From Micromonospora aurantiaca ATCC 27029 (GTDB lineage Bacteria; Actinomycetota; Actinomycetes; Mycobacteriales; Micromonosporaceae), in the NCBI RefSeq assembly GCF_000145235.1, contig NC_014391.1, positions 496,001 to 560,000 of the forward strand: 64,000 bases of DNA, given 5' to 3'. Positions 44,291 to 52,587 of this stretch are shown here, piece by piece (position 1 is the first letter of the stretch; the number at the start of each line of letters is the position of its first letter). Position numbers and translations under genes: made by a program. The notes beneath the pieces were generated by a model. The model had not been told where the DNA came from. It ran no database searches and was given only the letters and a program-made list of their open reading frames with translations.

Positions 44291-44447
44291 AAGTGGTTAC
44301 CGGCAGGTCACTTAACTGCGGAGCCCGGCGAATACCGGTTAATAGGACTGTCACGAGCTGAACATGGCACGTTTACCCGATGTGCGAATCAGATGATCCT
44401 GGTCACAGTCATTCCCGGGTTTGGGGCGAGTAGCTGGGGAGGTGGCG

Positions 44448-45761
44448 GTGGCGACCGTCGCGCTCAAGGATGTCACCAAGGTGTTCCCGGACGGAACAGT
44501 CGCGGTCGACACCATCAATCTGGACGTCAACGACGGCGAGTTCATGGTGCTGCTCGGCCCGTCGGGCTGCGGGAAATCGACAGTGCTGCGCATGGTGGCC
44601 GGACTGGAGGATCCGTCCTCCGGCGCCATCATGCTCGGTGGTGAGCTGGCGAACGACCTGCCACCGCGGGACCGGAAGATCGCCATGGTCTTCCAGGACT
44701 TCGCGCTCTATCCGCACATGACGGTCGGCGACAACATCGGCTTCCCGCTGCGCCTGAGCGGCGTCGAGCCCGGCCCGCGCGGTGAGCGGATCCAGGACGT
44801 GGCGAGCGCGCTCGGCATCGGCGACGTGCTCGGGCGCAAGCCCAGCCAGCTCTCCGGTGGCCAGCGGCAGCGGGTCGCCATGGGGCGGGCGATAGTGCGC
44901 CGGCCCGGCCTGTTCCTCATGGACGAGCCACTTTCCAACCTGGACAGCGGGTTGCGCGCCGAGCTGCGGGCGGAGATCTCCGGCCTCACCCGCGAGCTGG
45001 GCGTCACCACCATCTACGTCACCCACGACCAGGCCGAGGCGCTCACCATGGCCGACCGCGTCGCCATCATGCGCAAGGGCGTGCTCCAGGACGTGGGCAC
45101 CCCCACCCAGGTGTACGGCCGTCCCGCGACGCTCTACGTCGCCGCGTTCCTGGGCAGCCCCCGGATGAACCTGCTGGAGGCGTCGGTCTACGTCCACCTC
45201 GACCGGTACGTCGCGCTGAACCTCGGCGAGCAGTCGCTCTACCTGCCCTGGGACGACATCCGCAGCCGTGCGGTGGCGCACTACCACGGTGAGCGGATCG
45301 TGGTCGGCATGCGCGCCGAGGCGCTCACCCCGGTCGCCCCGGACACCGCCGGTGACGTGCTGCACGGGCGTATCCGCTACCTGGAGCACCACGGTCACGA
45401 GTCGCTCGCGTTCCTCGACATCGGCGCCACCGCGATCGTCGTCGACGAGATGGGCACGCCGGTCGAGCAGGCCGCACCGGGCCAGCGCGGCCTGCGCCGG
45501 TTCAACCAGGTGATGCAGCGGCTCACCGGCCGCGCGGCGGAGTCGTCGGCCCCGGCCCCGGAGGCCGGCGGGGGCGCCGGCAACCGCACGAGCGTGCTGC
45601 CCGACCCGGGCCGCCACCACCGTCGTCCGGCGGAACTGGCGGTACGGCTCGCGCCGTACCCGCAGGTGTCGCCCGGGCACCCGCTCGCCGTGCAGGTACG
45701 GATGGACGCGCTGCACTTCTTCGACGAGCGAGGCGACCGCATCGACGTCGGCTGGCGGTGA
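44448..45761 (+). CDS. ABC sugar-transporter ATPase, MsiK/UgpC (CUT1) type
   Basis: 437 residues. I chose GTG 44448 (GGGGAGG just upstream); GTG 44442 is alternative. Walker A is GPSGCGKST, signature LSGGQRQRVAMGRA, Walker B LFLMDEPLSNLD, switch His in VTHDQAEA. The C-terminal part is an OB/TOBE-type regulatory domain with an extra low-complexity insert (SAPAPEAGGGAGN). There is no permease or binding-protein gene nearby, like MsiK in Streptomyces, which energises several sugar importers. Its stop touches repeat copy C. Confidence 0.9.
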   Translation: MATVALKDVTKVFPDGTVAVDTINLDVNDGEFMVLLGPSGCGKSTVLRMVAGLEDPSSGAIMLGGELANDLPPRDRKIAMVFQDFALYPHMTVGDNIGFPLRLSGVEPGPRGERIQDVASALGIGDVLGRKPSQLSGGQRQRVAMGRAIVRRPGLFLMDEPLSNLDSGLRAELRAEISGLTRELGVTTIYVTHDQAEALTMADRVAIMRKGVLQDVGTPTQVYGRPATLYVAAFLGSPRMNLLEASVYVHLDRYVALNLGEQSLYLPWDDIRSRAVAHYHGERIVVGMRAEALTPVAPDTAGDVLHGRIRYLEHHGHESLAFLDIGATAIVVDEMGTPVEQAAPGQRGLRRFNQVMQRLTGRAAESSAPAPEAGGGAGNRTSVLPDPGRHHRRPAELAVRLAPYPQVSPGHPLAVQVRMDALHFFDERGDRIDVGWR

Positions 45762-45813
45762 AAGGAGGGGCACCCTATTAACGCCTCCGGTAGAGGAAGG
45801 GCCCCTTATTAAC
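45762..45813 (+). repeat. Stop-codon-linked GGGGCCCC/TTAACGCC element, copy C
   Basis: It starts directly at the ABC ATPase stop (TGA then AAGGAGGGGCACCC), continues ATTAACGCCTCCGGTAGAGG and ends AAGGGCCCCTTATTAAC. It is the most diverged copy, but the orientation relative to the gene ending at it matches A and B. The last bases provide the TAA stop of the convergent gene ending at 45809. Confidence 0.8.
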
Positions 45814-46156
45814 AGTCGCCGCCCGGAGGGACGGGCCGGTGACGGCGGTACGGGCCCCAGCCGACGAAGCGGGCGAACATGTCGGCCGGGGCCGGCGCGT
45901 CGTTCGGGTTCAGCCGGTAGAGGTCGCGCGTGGCCTCGTACAGCAGCCCGCACAGGTAGATGGACAACCCGATCCGGTTGTCCTCGTACTCGCTGCGCAG
46001 CAGCAGGCGGGCCATCGGGCACGGCCACGGCTGGCCGCAGGCCCGGCAACACCACATCGGACGCAGCGGCGTGTGCGGGGTGGCGTGCAACGGGTACGGC
46101 CGGGGGCGATCCGGCCTGGGCCCGTCCGGCGGCTGCCCGAGCTGGTGGCTGATCAC
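45809..46156 (-). CDS. Cysteine-rich small protein encoded next to WhiJ-like regulator
   Basis: 115 residues from GTG 46156 (GAGGAGC upstream). A proline/arginine-rich start is followed by a compact motif, MWCCRACGQPWPCP (about 34-47), resembling half a zinc ribbon. A conserved-looking helical part follows (YEDNRIGLSIYLCGLLYEAT, DLYRLNPNDAPAPADMFARF, VGWGPYR). I recall homologues of similar size beside DUF5753 regulators in Micromonosporaceae, without known function. Its stop codon TAA lies inside repeat copy C. It overlaps the upstream 89-residue gene by GTGA. Confidence 0.7.
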   Translation of the reverse strand: MISHQLGQPPDGPRPDRPRPYPLHATPHTPLRPMWCCRACGQPWPCPMARLLLRSEYEDNRIGLSIYLCGLLYEATRDLYRLNPNDAPAPADMFARFVGWGPYRRHRPVPPGGDC

Positions 46157-46422
46157 CGGCGCTCCTCGTGGTGGCCGTCTCCCGGGCGCCTCTCCGGAGC
46201 GGACCGATGGCCGCCGCCGTTCCCGCGCTGCTCCGGTACGGACCAGCGACCGCCGTTCGCCCGCCACTGCTGGGCCGGGGTGAGGTTGCCGACCCGGCCG
46301 GGGCCCATCGTCGGCAGTGGACGCGTCGGCTGCCGCATCCACTCCGGCAGGTTGTCGCCCCGTACCCGGTGGGGCAGTGTCGGTGCCGACGCACCCCGGC
46401 AGCGGAACCAGCGCAGTCGCAC
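46153..46422 (-). CDS. Small hypothetical protein, first gene of the two-gene operon
   Basis: 89 residues from GTG 46422, with GAGAGGAG upstream. It is basic and low in hydrophobic residues (LRWFRCRGASAPTLPHRVRG, DNLPEWMRQPTRPLPTMGPG, LTPAQQWRANGGRW), with a disordered Arg/Gly-rich tail. No known domain. Support comes from the ribosome site, its GTGA coupling to the cysteine-rich gene, and its position divergent from the regulator at 46580. Confidence 0.6.
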   Translation of the reverse strand: MRLRWFRCRGASAPTLPHRVRGDNLPEWMRQPTRPLPTMGPGRVGNLTPAQQWRANGGRWSVPEQRGNGGGHRSAPERRPGDGHHEERR

Positions 46423-46471
46423 GGCGCAACTCCTCTCGGTAGCGGGAACCGGACGAATTCGGCTCCACTGC

Positions 46472-46501
46472 GTGACAGTCTCGTCACCGCGCCGCTAGGG
46501 T
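46472..46501 (+). promoter_or_regulatory. Possible promoter of WhiJ-like gene
   Basis: GTGACA (46472-46477) and TAGGGT (46496-46501) are 18 bp apart. The -35 lies in a GTGAC-N6-GTCAC inverted repeat (46472-46487). It would give a leader of about 70 nt that includes the three GTGTGCAG units. Confidence 0.4.
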
Positions 46502-46551
46502 CGGAAGGCGTTCCACCCCCACCTTCCTGGCCGTCCGACCGGCCGATTTCC

Positions 46552-46579
46552 GTGTGCAGCCGTGTGCAGAGGTGTGCAG
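46552..46579 (+). repeat. Three GTGTGCAG iterons at 10-bp spacing
   Basis: GTGTGCAG occurs at 46552-46559, 46562-46569 and 46572-46579, so one helical turn apart, and the last abuts the ATG at 46580. Same-face direct repeats next to an XRE-type regulator gene look like a cooperative autoregulatory site. The third unit also forms the GAGGTG ribosome site. Confidence 0.7.
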
Positions 46580-47380
46580 ATGATCCGTGTGCCGTTGTGG
46601 GAACTGTTCGCCGGCGAGCTGCGCCGGTTACGCACCGATGCCGGGCTGACCCAGGAGGCGCTGGGTGAGCGGGTGAGCTATTCGGCGTCGCTGGTGGCGG
46701 CCGTCGAGCAGTGCCGCCGGGCGCCGCGCGCCGAGTTCACCGAGCGCTGCGACGAGGTGCTGAACGGCGGCGGCCTGCTGGTGCGGATCCGGGACGCGCT
46801 GATGCAGGAGGCGCTGATGCCGTGGTTCCGCGAGTGGGTGAGCATCGAGCAGGAGGCGACGGCGTTACGCAGTTACGAGCCACTCGTGGTGCCCGGATTG
46901 CTGCAGACCGAGGGGTACGCCCGAGCGCTCTACGAAGGGGCCGCGCAGTTCGTCGGCGAGGCGGTCGAACAGCAGGTGGCGGCCCGGCTGGCCCGGCAGG
47001 CGGTGCTGGACGGCCCCACGCCGCCGCAGTTCGTGGTGGTGCTCGACCACGCGGCGCTGGCTCGCCCGGTCGGCGGGCCGAAGGTGATGCGGGAGCAGTT
47101 GGAGCACCTGATCGAGATGGCACGGCGGCCCCGGGTGCACCTGCACCTGGTGCCGGAGACGGTCGGTGCCTATCCGGGGCTCAACGGTGCTTTCGTGCTC
47201 GCCACCCCGGCCGACGGCGACGATCTGGGCTATCTGGATAACCCGTTGCACGGCACAATCGTGGAGCGCACGGTGGACGTGAACTCACTGCGGCAGACGT
47301 GGGAGTCCATTCGCGCGGAGGCGATGCCGCACGGGGCGACTCTGGCGGCGATCACGGAGGCGGCGAAGCGATGGAGTTGA
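46580..47380 (+). CDS. WhiJ-like XRE regulator with DUF5753
   Basis: 266 residues from ATG 46580, with GAGGTG 5 nt upstream; GTG 46562 is a longer alternative. N-terminal HTH: LRRLRTDAGLTQEALGERVS and YSASLVAAVEQCRRAP. The rest is DUF5753: IEQEATALRSYEPLVVPGLL, QTEGYARALYEGA, and VHLHLVPETVGAYPGLNGAF. In Streptomyces, WhiJ-type proteins of this form pair with small DUF397 partners to control development or antibiotic genes. The DUF397 gene overlaps it by 10 bp here. Confidence 0.92.
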   Translation: MIRVPLWELFAGELRRLRTDAGLTQEALGERVSYSASLVAAVEQCRRAPRAEFTERCDEVLNGGGLLVRIRDALMQEALMPWFREWVSIEQEATALRSYEPLVVPGLLQTEGYARALYEGAAQFVGEAVEQQVAARLARQAVLDGPTPPQFVVVLDHAALARPVGGPKVMREQLEHLIEMARRPRVHLHLVPETVGAYPGLNGAFVLATPADGDDLGYLDNPLHGTIVERTVDVNSLRQTWESIRAEAMPHGATLAAITEAAKRWS

Positions 47381-47559
47381 CCGGCGCGACCTGGCGCAAG
47401 AGCACCCGCAGCAGCGGTAACGGCGGCAACTGCGTCGAGGTGGCGGACAACCTGCCCGGTGTGGTGGGGGTGCGGGACAGCAAGGACCGGCAGGGGCCGG
47501 CGCTGACGTTCACGCCGTCGAGCTGGGCGGCGTTCGTCGCGTACGCCAAACGGGCGTGA
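47371..47559 (+). CDS. DUF397 family protein, partner of WhiJ-like regulator
   Basis: 62 residues from ATG 47371. The DUF397 signature is WRKSTRSSGNGGNCVEVAD followed by VGVRDSKDRQGPALTFTPSS and WAAFVAYAK. These small proteins are encoded beside DUF5753 regulators and act as their antagonists or cofactors. The start lies 10 bp inside the regulator's 3' end, and its own stop overlaps the next gene by GTGA, so all three genes are probably on one transcript. Confidence 0.93.
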   Translation: MELTGATWRKSTRSSGNGGNCVEVADNLPGVVGVRDSKDRQGPALTFTPSSWAAFVAYAKRA

Positions 47560-48467
47560 GTGACGTACCGGATCTCGGTCCCCCGCCACGACGCACCGCC
47601 GTCGGCGTGGAGCAGGTGCGTCGCCTGGTAGCCGACCAGTTCCCACACCTGGCCGCCCTCCGGATCGAACCGGTCGCCAAGGGCGGCTGGGACAACTGGA
47701 CCTTCCACCTCGGCCCCGAGCTGCTGGTGCGCCTGCCCAGCGCTGCCGAGTACGCCCTGGCCGTCGACAAGGAACACCTGTGGCTCCCGGCCCTCGCCGA
47801 TCGGCTGCCACTGCCCATCCCCGCACCGCTGGCGAAGGGCGAGCCGGGTGCGGGCTACCCGTATCCGTGGTCGATCTACCGCTGGCTCGACGGCGAGACC
47901 GCGGCCGTGGACCGGATCGCCGACCCGGTGCGGTTCGCCCTCGACCTGGCCGGATTCCTCTCGGCCCTGCAGGACGTCGACGCCGCCGGTGGTCCGCAGC
48001 CGGGCGTCCACAACTGGTTCCGGGGCGGCACGCTGCGCACGTACGACAAGAAGGTCGAGCATGCGCTCGTGGCGCTGGACGGCCGCGTCGATGCCGCGCT
48101 GGTACGCGAGATCTGGGCGCGGGCGGTCGGCGCCCGCTGGGACGGGGTGGATCGCTGGTTCCACGGCGACATCGCCTCGGGAAACCTGCTGCTCGCGCAC
48201 GGCCGGCTGGCGGCCGTCATCGACTTCGGGACATGCGGCGTCGGTGACCCGGCCTGCGACCTGGCGATCGCCTGGACGTTGCTGAGCGTCGAGGGCCGGG
48301 CGGCATTCCGCGAGCGGCTGTCGGTGGACGACGCGACCTGGGCGCGCGGACGTGGCTGGGCGCTCTGGAAGACGCTGTCCACCTACTCCCGCACCGTCGA
48401 CGACCCCGAGGACGCGGAGGAATCGGCCGAGGCGCAACGCGTTCTCGGGGAGATATCCGCCGACTAG
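47556..48467 (+). CDS. Aminoglycoside phosphotransferase (APH) family kinase
   Basis: 303 residues from GTG, overlapping the DUF397 stop. The protein-kinase-like APH fold shows GGWDNWTFHLGPELLVRLPS (ATP-binding), the catalytic WFHGDIASGNLLL (Brenner-type HGDxxxxN) and AVIDFGTCGVGDPACDLAIA (metal-binding DFG-like). Family members phosphorylate antibiotics, homoserine or other small molecules; the substrate is unknown. The coupling to a WhiJ/DUF397 pair is unusual and may make it a regulated gene of that module. Confidence 0.88.
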   Translation: MSDVPDLGPPPRRTAVGVEQVRRLVADQFPHLAALRIEPVAKGGWDNWTFHLGPELLVRLPSAAEYALAVDKEHLWLPALADRLPLPIPAPLAKGEPGAGYPYPWSIYRWLDGETAAVDRIADPVRFALDLAGFLSALQDVDAAGGPQPGVHNWFRGGTLRTYDKKVEHALVALDGRVDAALVREIWARAVGARWDGVDRWFHGDIASGNLLLAHGRLAAVIDFGTCGVGDPACDLAIAWTLLSVEGRAAFRERLSVDDATWARGRGWALWKTLSTYSRTVDDPEDAEESAEAQRVLGEISAD

Positions 48468-48479
48468 ACGGCCCGTCTC

Positions 48480-49595
48480 TCACCCGGCGGCGGCGGCCCG
48501 CTTCTCCGGCGCGAACGGCCACTCCTCGAACGACAAGCATTTGCCGTCCTCGGCGAACCGCATGATCCAGAGATCGCGCCACTCCTGGTGGACGGGGTCG
48601 CCGTACCGGACCTGCACCCGTGCCACAGCGGTGTCGCCGTCGACCGCAACGATCTCCGATGTCATCTCGAAGACCTCGTCGGGTCCGTCGCGCTCGCTGT
48701 CCCACATGCGGGTGATGGCGGGCAGGCCGACGACCGGATCCCGGTACGGCCCCTGCCGGTAGCTCGCGTCGGCCGTGAACATCGTGCCGAGCGCCGCCGT
48801 TCCCGGTGTGCGCCACGCCTGCTCGTACGCCGCGATCCAGGCGGCCACCCGATTCCTGTCCATGGTCGCCAGCCTGCCATCCGGGTGTGTCCGGGTCTCC
48901 CAGATCGGCTGCCGGGGATCGTCGTTGTGCACGACGACGTGGGCGTGCTCGGCCGGGCGGGCCGTGGCGAAGTAGAGCCGCTGGGCGGGCAGGTAACGCT
49001 CCCGCCAGCGCCGTTCGACGTCGGCCCGGGACGACACCGGGCTCTCCCGGACCACCGCACGCTCCACGGTACGGTCCAGCGCGGCCGACACGAGCACCCG
49101 CAGCTCCCACCGGTCGAGCAGTTCCGGGCGCAGGAGGAAGACGCCGTCGAACACCAGCACGGCGTTGGCGGGAGCGGTGGTGAGCGGCGGGGACAGCACC
49201 GCGTCGGTGGCGTGGTCGTAGGCCGTGCGCCGGAAGCGTCGATCGCCGCCCGGGCCGAGCGGATCGAGCAGCACCCGCTTCAGCGTCCCGTGGTCGTGGG
49301 TGTCGACGTAGCAGCCCTGCGCCGAGAACTCACCCCGTCGATAGCGCCGCTCCCGGGGGAAGAGGAAGTCGTCGACTGTCGCCCGGATGACGTACCGGCC
49401 GCGGGCGCGCAGGACGGCGGCCAGCTCGTCGGCGAGCGTGGTCTTTCCGGCGGCGGGCGGCCCGTCGACGGCGACCCGCGTCGGGTGCGCCACTGTGACG
49501 GACCCGACCGCGTCGGCCAGGAGGGCGATCAGCTGATCGCGGCGGGGATAATTGGATTGCCCCTGCGCCGGGCCGGGAGTTTGACTGCCGTCCAT
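48480..49595 (-). CDS. Uridine-kinase-like P-loop kinase fused to an NTF2/SnoaL-like domain
   Basis: 371 residues from ATG 49595 (GAGGGGGA about 6 nt upstream). Residues 40-235 are a uridine-kinase-like fold: Walker A GPPAAGKTT (45-53), RATVDDFLFPRERRYRRGEF, CYVDTHDHGT, and a lid-like RADVERRWRERYLPAQRLYF. Residues about 246-365 form an NTF2-like cone: DRNRVAAWIAAYEQAWRTPG, MFTADASYRQGPYRDPVVG, IVAVDGDTAVARVQVRYGDP. An ATG at residue 245 suggests the second part may once have been, or may also be, an independent gene. The start codon overlaps that of the divergent sulfotransferase. Confidence 0.8.
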   Translation of the reverse strand: MDGSQTPGPAQGQSNYPRRDQLIALLADAVGSVTVAHPTRVAVDGPPAAGKTTLADELAAVLRARGRYVIRATVDDFLFPRERRYRRGEFSAQGCYVDTHDHGTLKRVLLDPLGPGGDRRFRRTAYDHATDAVLSPPLTTAPANAVLVFDGVFLLRPELLDRWELRVLVSAALDRTVERAVVRESPVSSRADVERRWRERYLPAQRLYFATARPAEHAHVVVHNDDPRQPIWETRTHPDGRLATMDRNRVAAWIAAYEQAWRTPGTAALGTMFTADASYRQGPYRDPVVGLPAITRMWDSERDGPDEVFEMTSEIVAVDGDTAVARVQVRYGDPVHQEWRDLWIMRFAEDGKCLSFEEWPFAPEKRAAAAG

Positions 49596-50550
49596 GCCGT
49601 CCCCCTCACCGGTCTTCGTCGCGGGCACGGGCCGTTCGGGCACGTCGCGGATCGCCGACGTCATCGGCCAGCATCCGCTGATCCACCGGATCCCCATGGA
49701 GACCAAGTTCCTCGTCGAACCGGGCGGCCTGCGGGATCTGGCCGACGCGCTCACCGACCGGTACGACCCCATCGTCGGTGAGGACGCCCTGCACCGGCTG
49801 AGCGACTTCCTCACCGTACGCGCGCCCGGCCGGCGTGACGACCGTGGCAAGACCGTGCCCGAGCTGGTCGGCGAGCGGCGCTATCGGGACGCCGTACACC
49901 GGCTCTGGCCGCAGGTGATCGCGCACGCCTTCGAGGAGCCCGCGCCCGCGGAGGGCTTCGGCGACGGCGACCGGCCCGCCGGGCCGTTCGGGCCGGCCAG
50001 CCGACGGCGGGTCGTCCCGAGGTACTTCCGTGACCGGAGCGAACTGATCGGCGTCCTGCGGGGCCTGGTCGACACCCTGTTCGGCGGGGCGGCGGCCGAC
50101 GCGGGCAAGCCGACCTGGTGCGAGAAGACGCCGTTCAACCTCTTCTACCTGGACTTCCTCTGGGAACTGGTGCCCGAGGCGACGATCGTGCACATCAAGC
50201 GTCACCCGATCTCGGTGCTCGCCTCCCACCTGGCCCAGCCGTGGGCTCCGTCCACGGTCGACGGTGCGCTGGCCTACCTGCTGCCGGTCTACGACAGGTG
50301 GCTGGCCTGGAGGAACGCGGCCGACCTGACGAGCCGGCGATACGTCGAGGTGAAGGCGGAGGACCTGGCGGCCGACTGGCCCGGGCAGCGGCGGGCCCTG
50401 TTCGAACGGCTCGGCGTCGAGGACGCCGTCACCGCGTCGACGTTCCAGGCGGACAAGCTCGCGCACCGCGACGACCAGTTCGACGCCGACACCCGCGCGT
50501 ACGTCGAGCGGGAACTGGGCGAGATCATCCCCGCGATGGGATACGAGTGA
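49594..50550 (+). CDS. Sulfotransferase family protein
   Basis: 318 residues. The 5'-PAPS phosphosulfate loop is at the very N-terminus (VFVAGTGRSGTSRIADVIG). The 3'-phosphate region is VPEATIVHIKRHPISVLASH. WCEKTPFNLFYLDFLW also fits sulfotransferase family 3. It would transfer sulfate from PAPS to an unknown acceptor. The start ATG (49594-49596) overlaps by two bases the ATG of the divergent kinase gene, so each gene's ribosome site lies inside the other's coding sequence. The P-loop position rules out a much later start. Confidence 0.87.
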   Translation: MPSPSPVFVAGTGRSGTSRIADVIGQHPLIHRIPMETKFLVEPGGLRDLADALTDRYDPIVGEDALHRLSDFLTVRAPGRRDDRGKTVPELVGERRYRDAVHRLWPQVIAHAFEEPAPAEGFGDGDRPAGPFGPASRRRVVPRYFRDRSELIGVLRGLVDTLFGGAAADAGKPTWCEKTPFNLFYLDFLWELVPEATIVHIKRHPISVLASHLAQPWAPSTVDGALAYLLPVYDRWLAWRNAADLTSRRYVEVKAEDLAADWPGQRRALFERLGVEDAVTASTFQADKLAHRDDQFDADTRAYVERELGEIIPAMGYE

Positions 50551-50634
50551 CGGCCGAGCGACCTCAGCAGGAGCCGGGACAGTAGGGCCCGAAGATCTCG
50601 GAGGTGACACGACCGGGCAACCGCAGATCAGGTG

Positions 50635-51159
50635 TCACGCCCTGTGGCGCAGTTCGCGGAGCACGCCGTGCCGGCGGAGCGCCCACCCCAGGCGCCGTGC
50701 GCTCGGGTGCCTGACGAACAGCACCGCCGCCCGGCGGATCAGCCCGAACCGGTTGTCGCCAACCTGATCGTCGACCGCCCGCCAGATCAGCTCGCGTACG
50801 CCGGCGCTGTCCAGCATCGCCCGTACCTCGTGGCGTACCCCGGGGTCCTCGGTCGCGGACGTGACGGCGGTGACCAGGCCGGGCCGGTTGGCGAGCGGCT
50901 CCACCGCCGCGGCGACGAGCGGCCGGCGTACGGTGTCCCGCTCCAGCAGCAGCAACACCGCCTCCCGGACCTCGGTGCTGTCGAGCCCGGACCGCAGCAG
51001 GCCCAGGGCGCTGCGCTCGACCTCGCGGTCGCGGTCCGGAAGGGACAGCGCGGCCAGCAGCACCGTCACCTCGTCGAGGTCGACGAGGTGACGCAGCCCG
51101 TCGCGGAACTCCGGCAGCGCCCACGCCACCGTCAGCCCGCGCGCGAGATCGCGGTTCAT
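50635..51159 (-). CDS. HEAT-like helical hypothetical protein
   Basis: 174 residues from ATG 51159; GTG 51165 is alternative. No signal peptide. The protein is built of repeated helical pairs (LPEFRDGLRHLVDLDEVTVL, LPDRDREVERSALGLLRSGL, STEVREAVLLLLERDTVRRP, TEDPGVRHEVRAMLDSAGVR), an ARM/HEAT-like solenoid. No family is recognised. It diverges from the GntR gene, with 110 bp between starts, so the two may share control. Confidence 0.7.
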   Translation of the reverse strand: MNRDLARGLTVAWALPEFRDGLRHLVDLDEVTVLLAALSLPDRDREVERSALGLLRSGLDSTEVREAVLLLLERDTVRRPLVAAAVEPLANRPGLVTAVTSATEDPGVRHEVRAMLDSAGVRELIWRAVDDQVGDNRFGLIRRAAVLFVRHPSARRLGWALRRHGVLRELRHRA

Positions 51160-51268
51160 GGCCACTCGCTACCCGGAGTCGGCAGCCTCCGAAACGCCGT
51201 CCGGTCGTTGCCATGTCGCTTAACTGGTGTTCTACTTAACCATAACAATCTGACGGAGGGTCACCAGG

Positions 51269-51682
51269 GTGATCAACTTTCATGTCGACCGGTCCAGCAG
51301 CGTCCCCGCGTACGCCCAGCTGGTGCGGCAGGTCCGTGAGGCGCTGCGGATCGGGACGCTGCGGCCCGGGGACCAGCTCCCCACCGTGCGCAGCGTGGTG
51401 ACCGCGTGCACCGTCAACCCGACCACTGTGCTCAAGGCCTACCGGGAGCTGGAGCTGTCCGGCCTGGTGGAGGCGAGGCAGGGCGCGGGCACGTTCGTCA
51501 GCGGGACGCTCGGGCACGCCGATCCCCACGTCATGGCCCGCCTGCGCGGCAGCCTGGCCCGGTGGCTCGGCCAGGCCCGGGAGGCCGGTCTGGAGGACGA
51601 GGACGTCCAGGCGCTGCTCGCCTCCGTGATCGCGGCGAACGCGGCACCCGCGAGGAGAGACAACGCGGAGGGCGCGGCGTGA
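51269..51682 (+). CDS. GntR family regulator, YtrA subfamily
   Basis: 137 residues from GTG (ACGGAGGGTC upstream). The HTH is AYAQLVRQVREALRIGTLRP, GDQLPTVRSVVTACTVNPTT and VLKAYRELELSGLVEARQGA. The short C-terminal dimerisation part is typical for YtrA regulators, which sense cell-envelope stress and control adjacent ABC genes. The preceding promoter region has TTAACT (51220-51225) and TAACAA (51243-51248) 17 bp apart, with CTTAAC repeats as candidate operators. The two ABC genes are coupled by GTGA and ATGA overlaps. Confidence 0.92.
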   Translation: MINFHVDRSSSVPAYAQLVRQVREALRIGTLRPGDQLPTVRSVVTACTVNPTTVLKAYRELELSGLVEARQGAGTFVSGTLGHADPHVMARLRGSLARWLGQAREAGLEDEDVQALLASVIAANAAPARRDNAEGAA

Positions 51683-52587
51683 GCGGCGAGCCGGTCGCCG
51701 TCGAGGCGCGTGACCTGAGCCGGCGCTACGGCGCCGTGTGGGCGCTGCGGGAGTGCTCGTTCGCGCTGCCCGCCAACCGGGTCGTCGCGCTGGTCGGCGC
51801 GAACGGCGCGGGCAAGTCGACGCTGCTGAGCATCATCGCCGGCACCCTGGCGGCCACCGGCGGCACGGTGTCGGTGCACGGCCGGCAGGTGGTGCGGGGC
51901 GGGTCCGCCGACGGTGGCAGCCGGGTGGCGATCCTGGCCCAGGACAAGCCGCTCTACCGCGACTTCACCGTGTCGGACATGCTCCGCTTCGGCCGCTCGA
52001 CGAACCGGGTGTGGGACCAGCGGCGGGCGCTGTCATGGCTCGACCGCTTCGCCGTCCCGCTGGACCGCCGCTGCGGCAAGCTGTCCGGCGGGCAGCGGGC
52101 GCAGGTCGCGCTGGCGGTCGCGCTCGGCTCCCGCCCGGCGGTGCTGCTGCTGGACGAACCCCTCGCGAACCTGGATCCGCTGGCCCGCGTCGAGGTGACA
52201 GGCGAGCTGCTGGCGGAGGTCGCCGACGACGACATGACTGTCATGCTGTCGACCCACATCGTCGCCGAGCTGAGCGGCGTCGGTGACCACCTGCTGCTGC
52301 TCGACGCCGGCCGGCCCGTCCTCGCCGGCGACGTCGAGGAACTCCTCGACAGCCACGTCCGGCTGACCGGGCCCCGCGCCGACCAGCCACCCGGGCCGGG
52401 CACGGTCGTCCAGGCGCAGCACACCGGCCGCCAGTCCACCTTCGTCCTCCGGCGGCCGGCGACACCGGCGGCCCACGCCGTCGTGGCACCCGGCTGGACC
52501 GCCCAGCCCATCACCCTGGACGAGCTGATCCTGACCCATCTCAGAGCGTCGGCCGCCGCGCCGCACGAGCGGGAGGCAGCCGCATGA
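51679..52587 (+). CDS. ABC transporter ATPase (YtrB-like)
   Basis: 302 residues from GTG. Walker A is GANGAGKST, the signature is KLSGGQRAQVALAV, Walker B is VLLLDEPLANLD and the switch is MLSTHIVAEL. Residues 215-302 form a C-terminal extension with QPPGPGTVVQAQHTGRQST. It is the middle gene of the GntR-ATPase-permease operon, and the pair probably removes an antimicrobial or cell-wall-active compound. The overlap with the permease is ATGA. Confidence 0.9.
   Translation: MSGEPVAVEARDLSRRYGAVWALRECSFALPANRVVALVGANGAGKSTLLSIIAGTLAATGGTVSVHGRQVVRGGSADGGSRVAILAQDKPLYRDFTVSDMLRFGRSTNRVWDQRRALSWLDRFAVPLDRRCGKLSGGQRAQVALAVALGSRPAVLLLDEPLANLDPLARVEVTGELLAEVADDDMTVMLSTHIVAELSGVGDHLLLLDAGRPVLAGDVEELLDSHVRLTGPRADQPPGPGTVVQAQHTGRQSTFVLRRPATPAAHAVVAPGWTAQPITLDELILTHLRASAAAPHEREAAA

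Noticed and set aside
48588..49781. 397-residue forward frame opposite the kinase/NTF2 gene
   Set aside because: Composition of an antisense shadow and no ribosome site; the reverse-strand gene has clear motifs.
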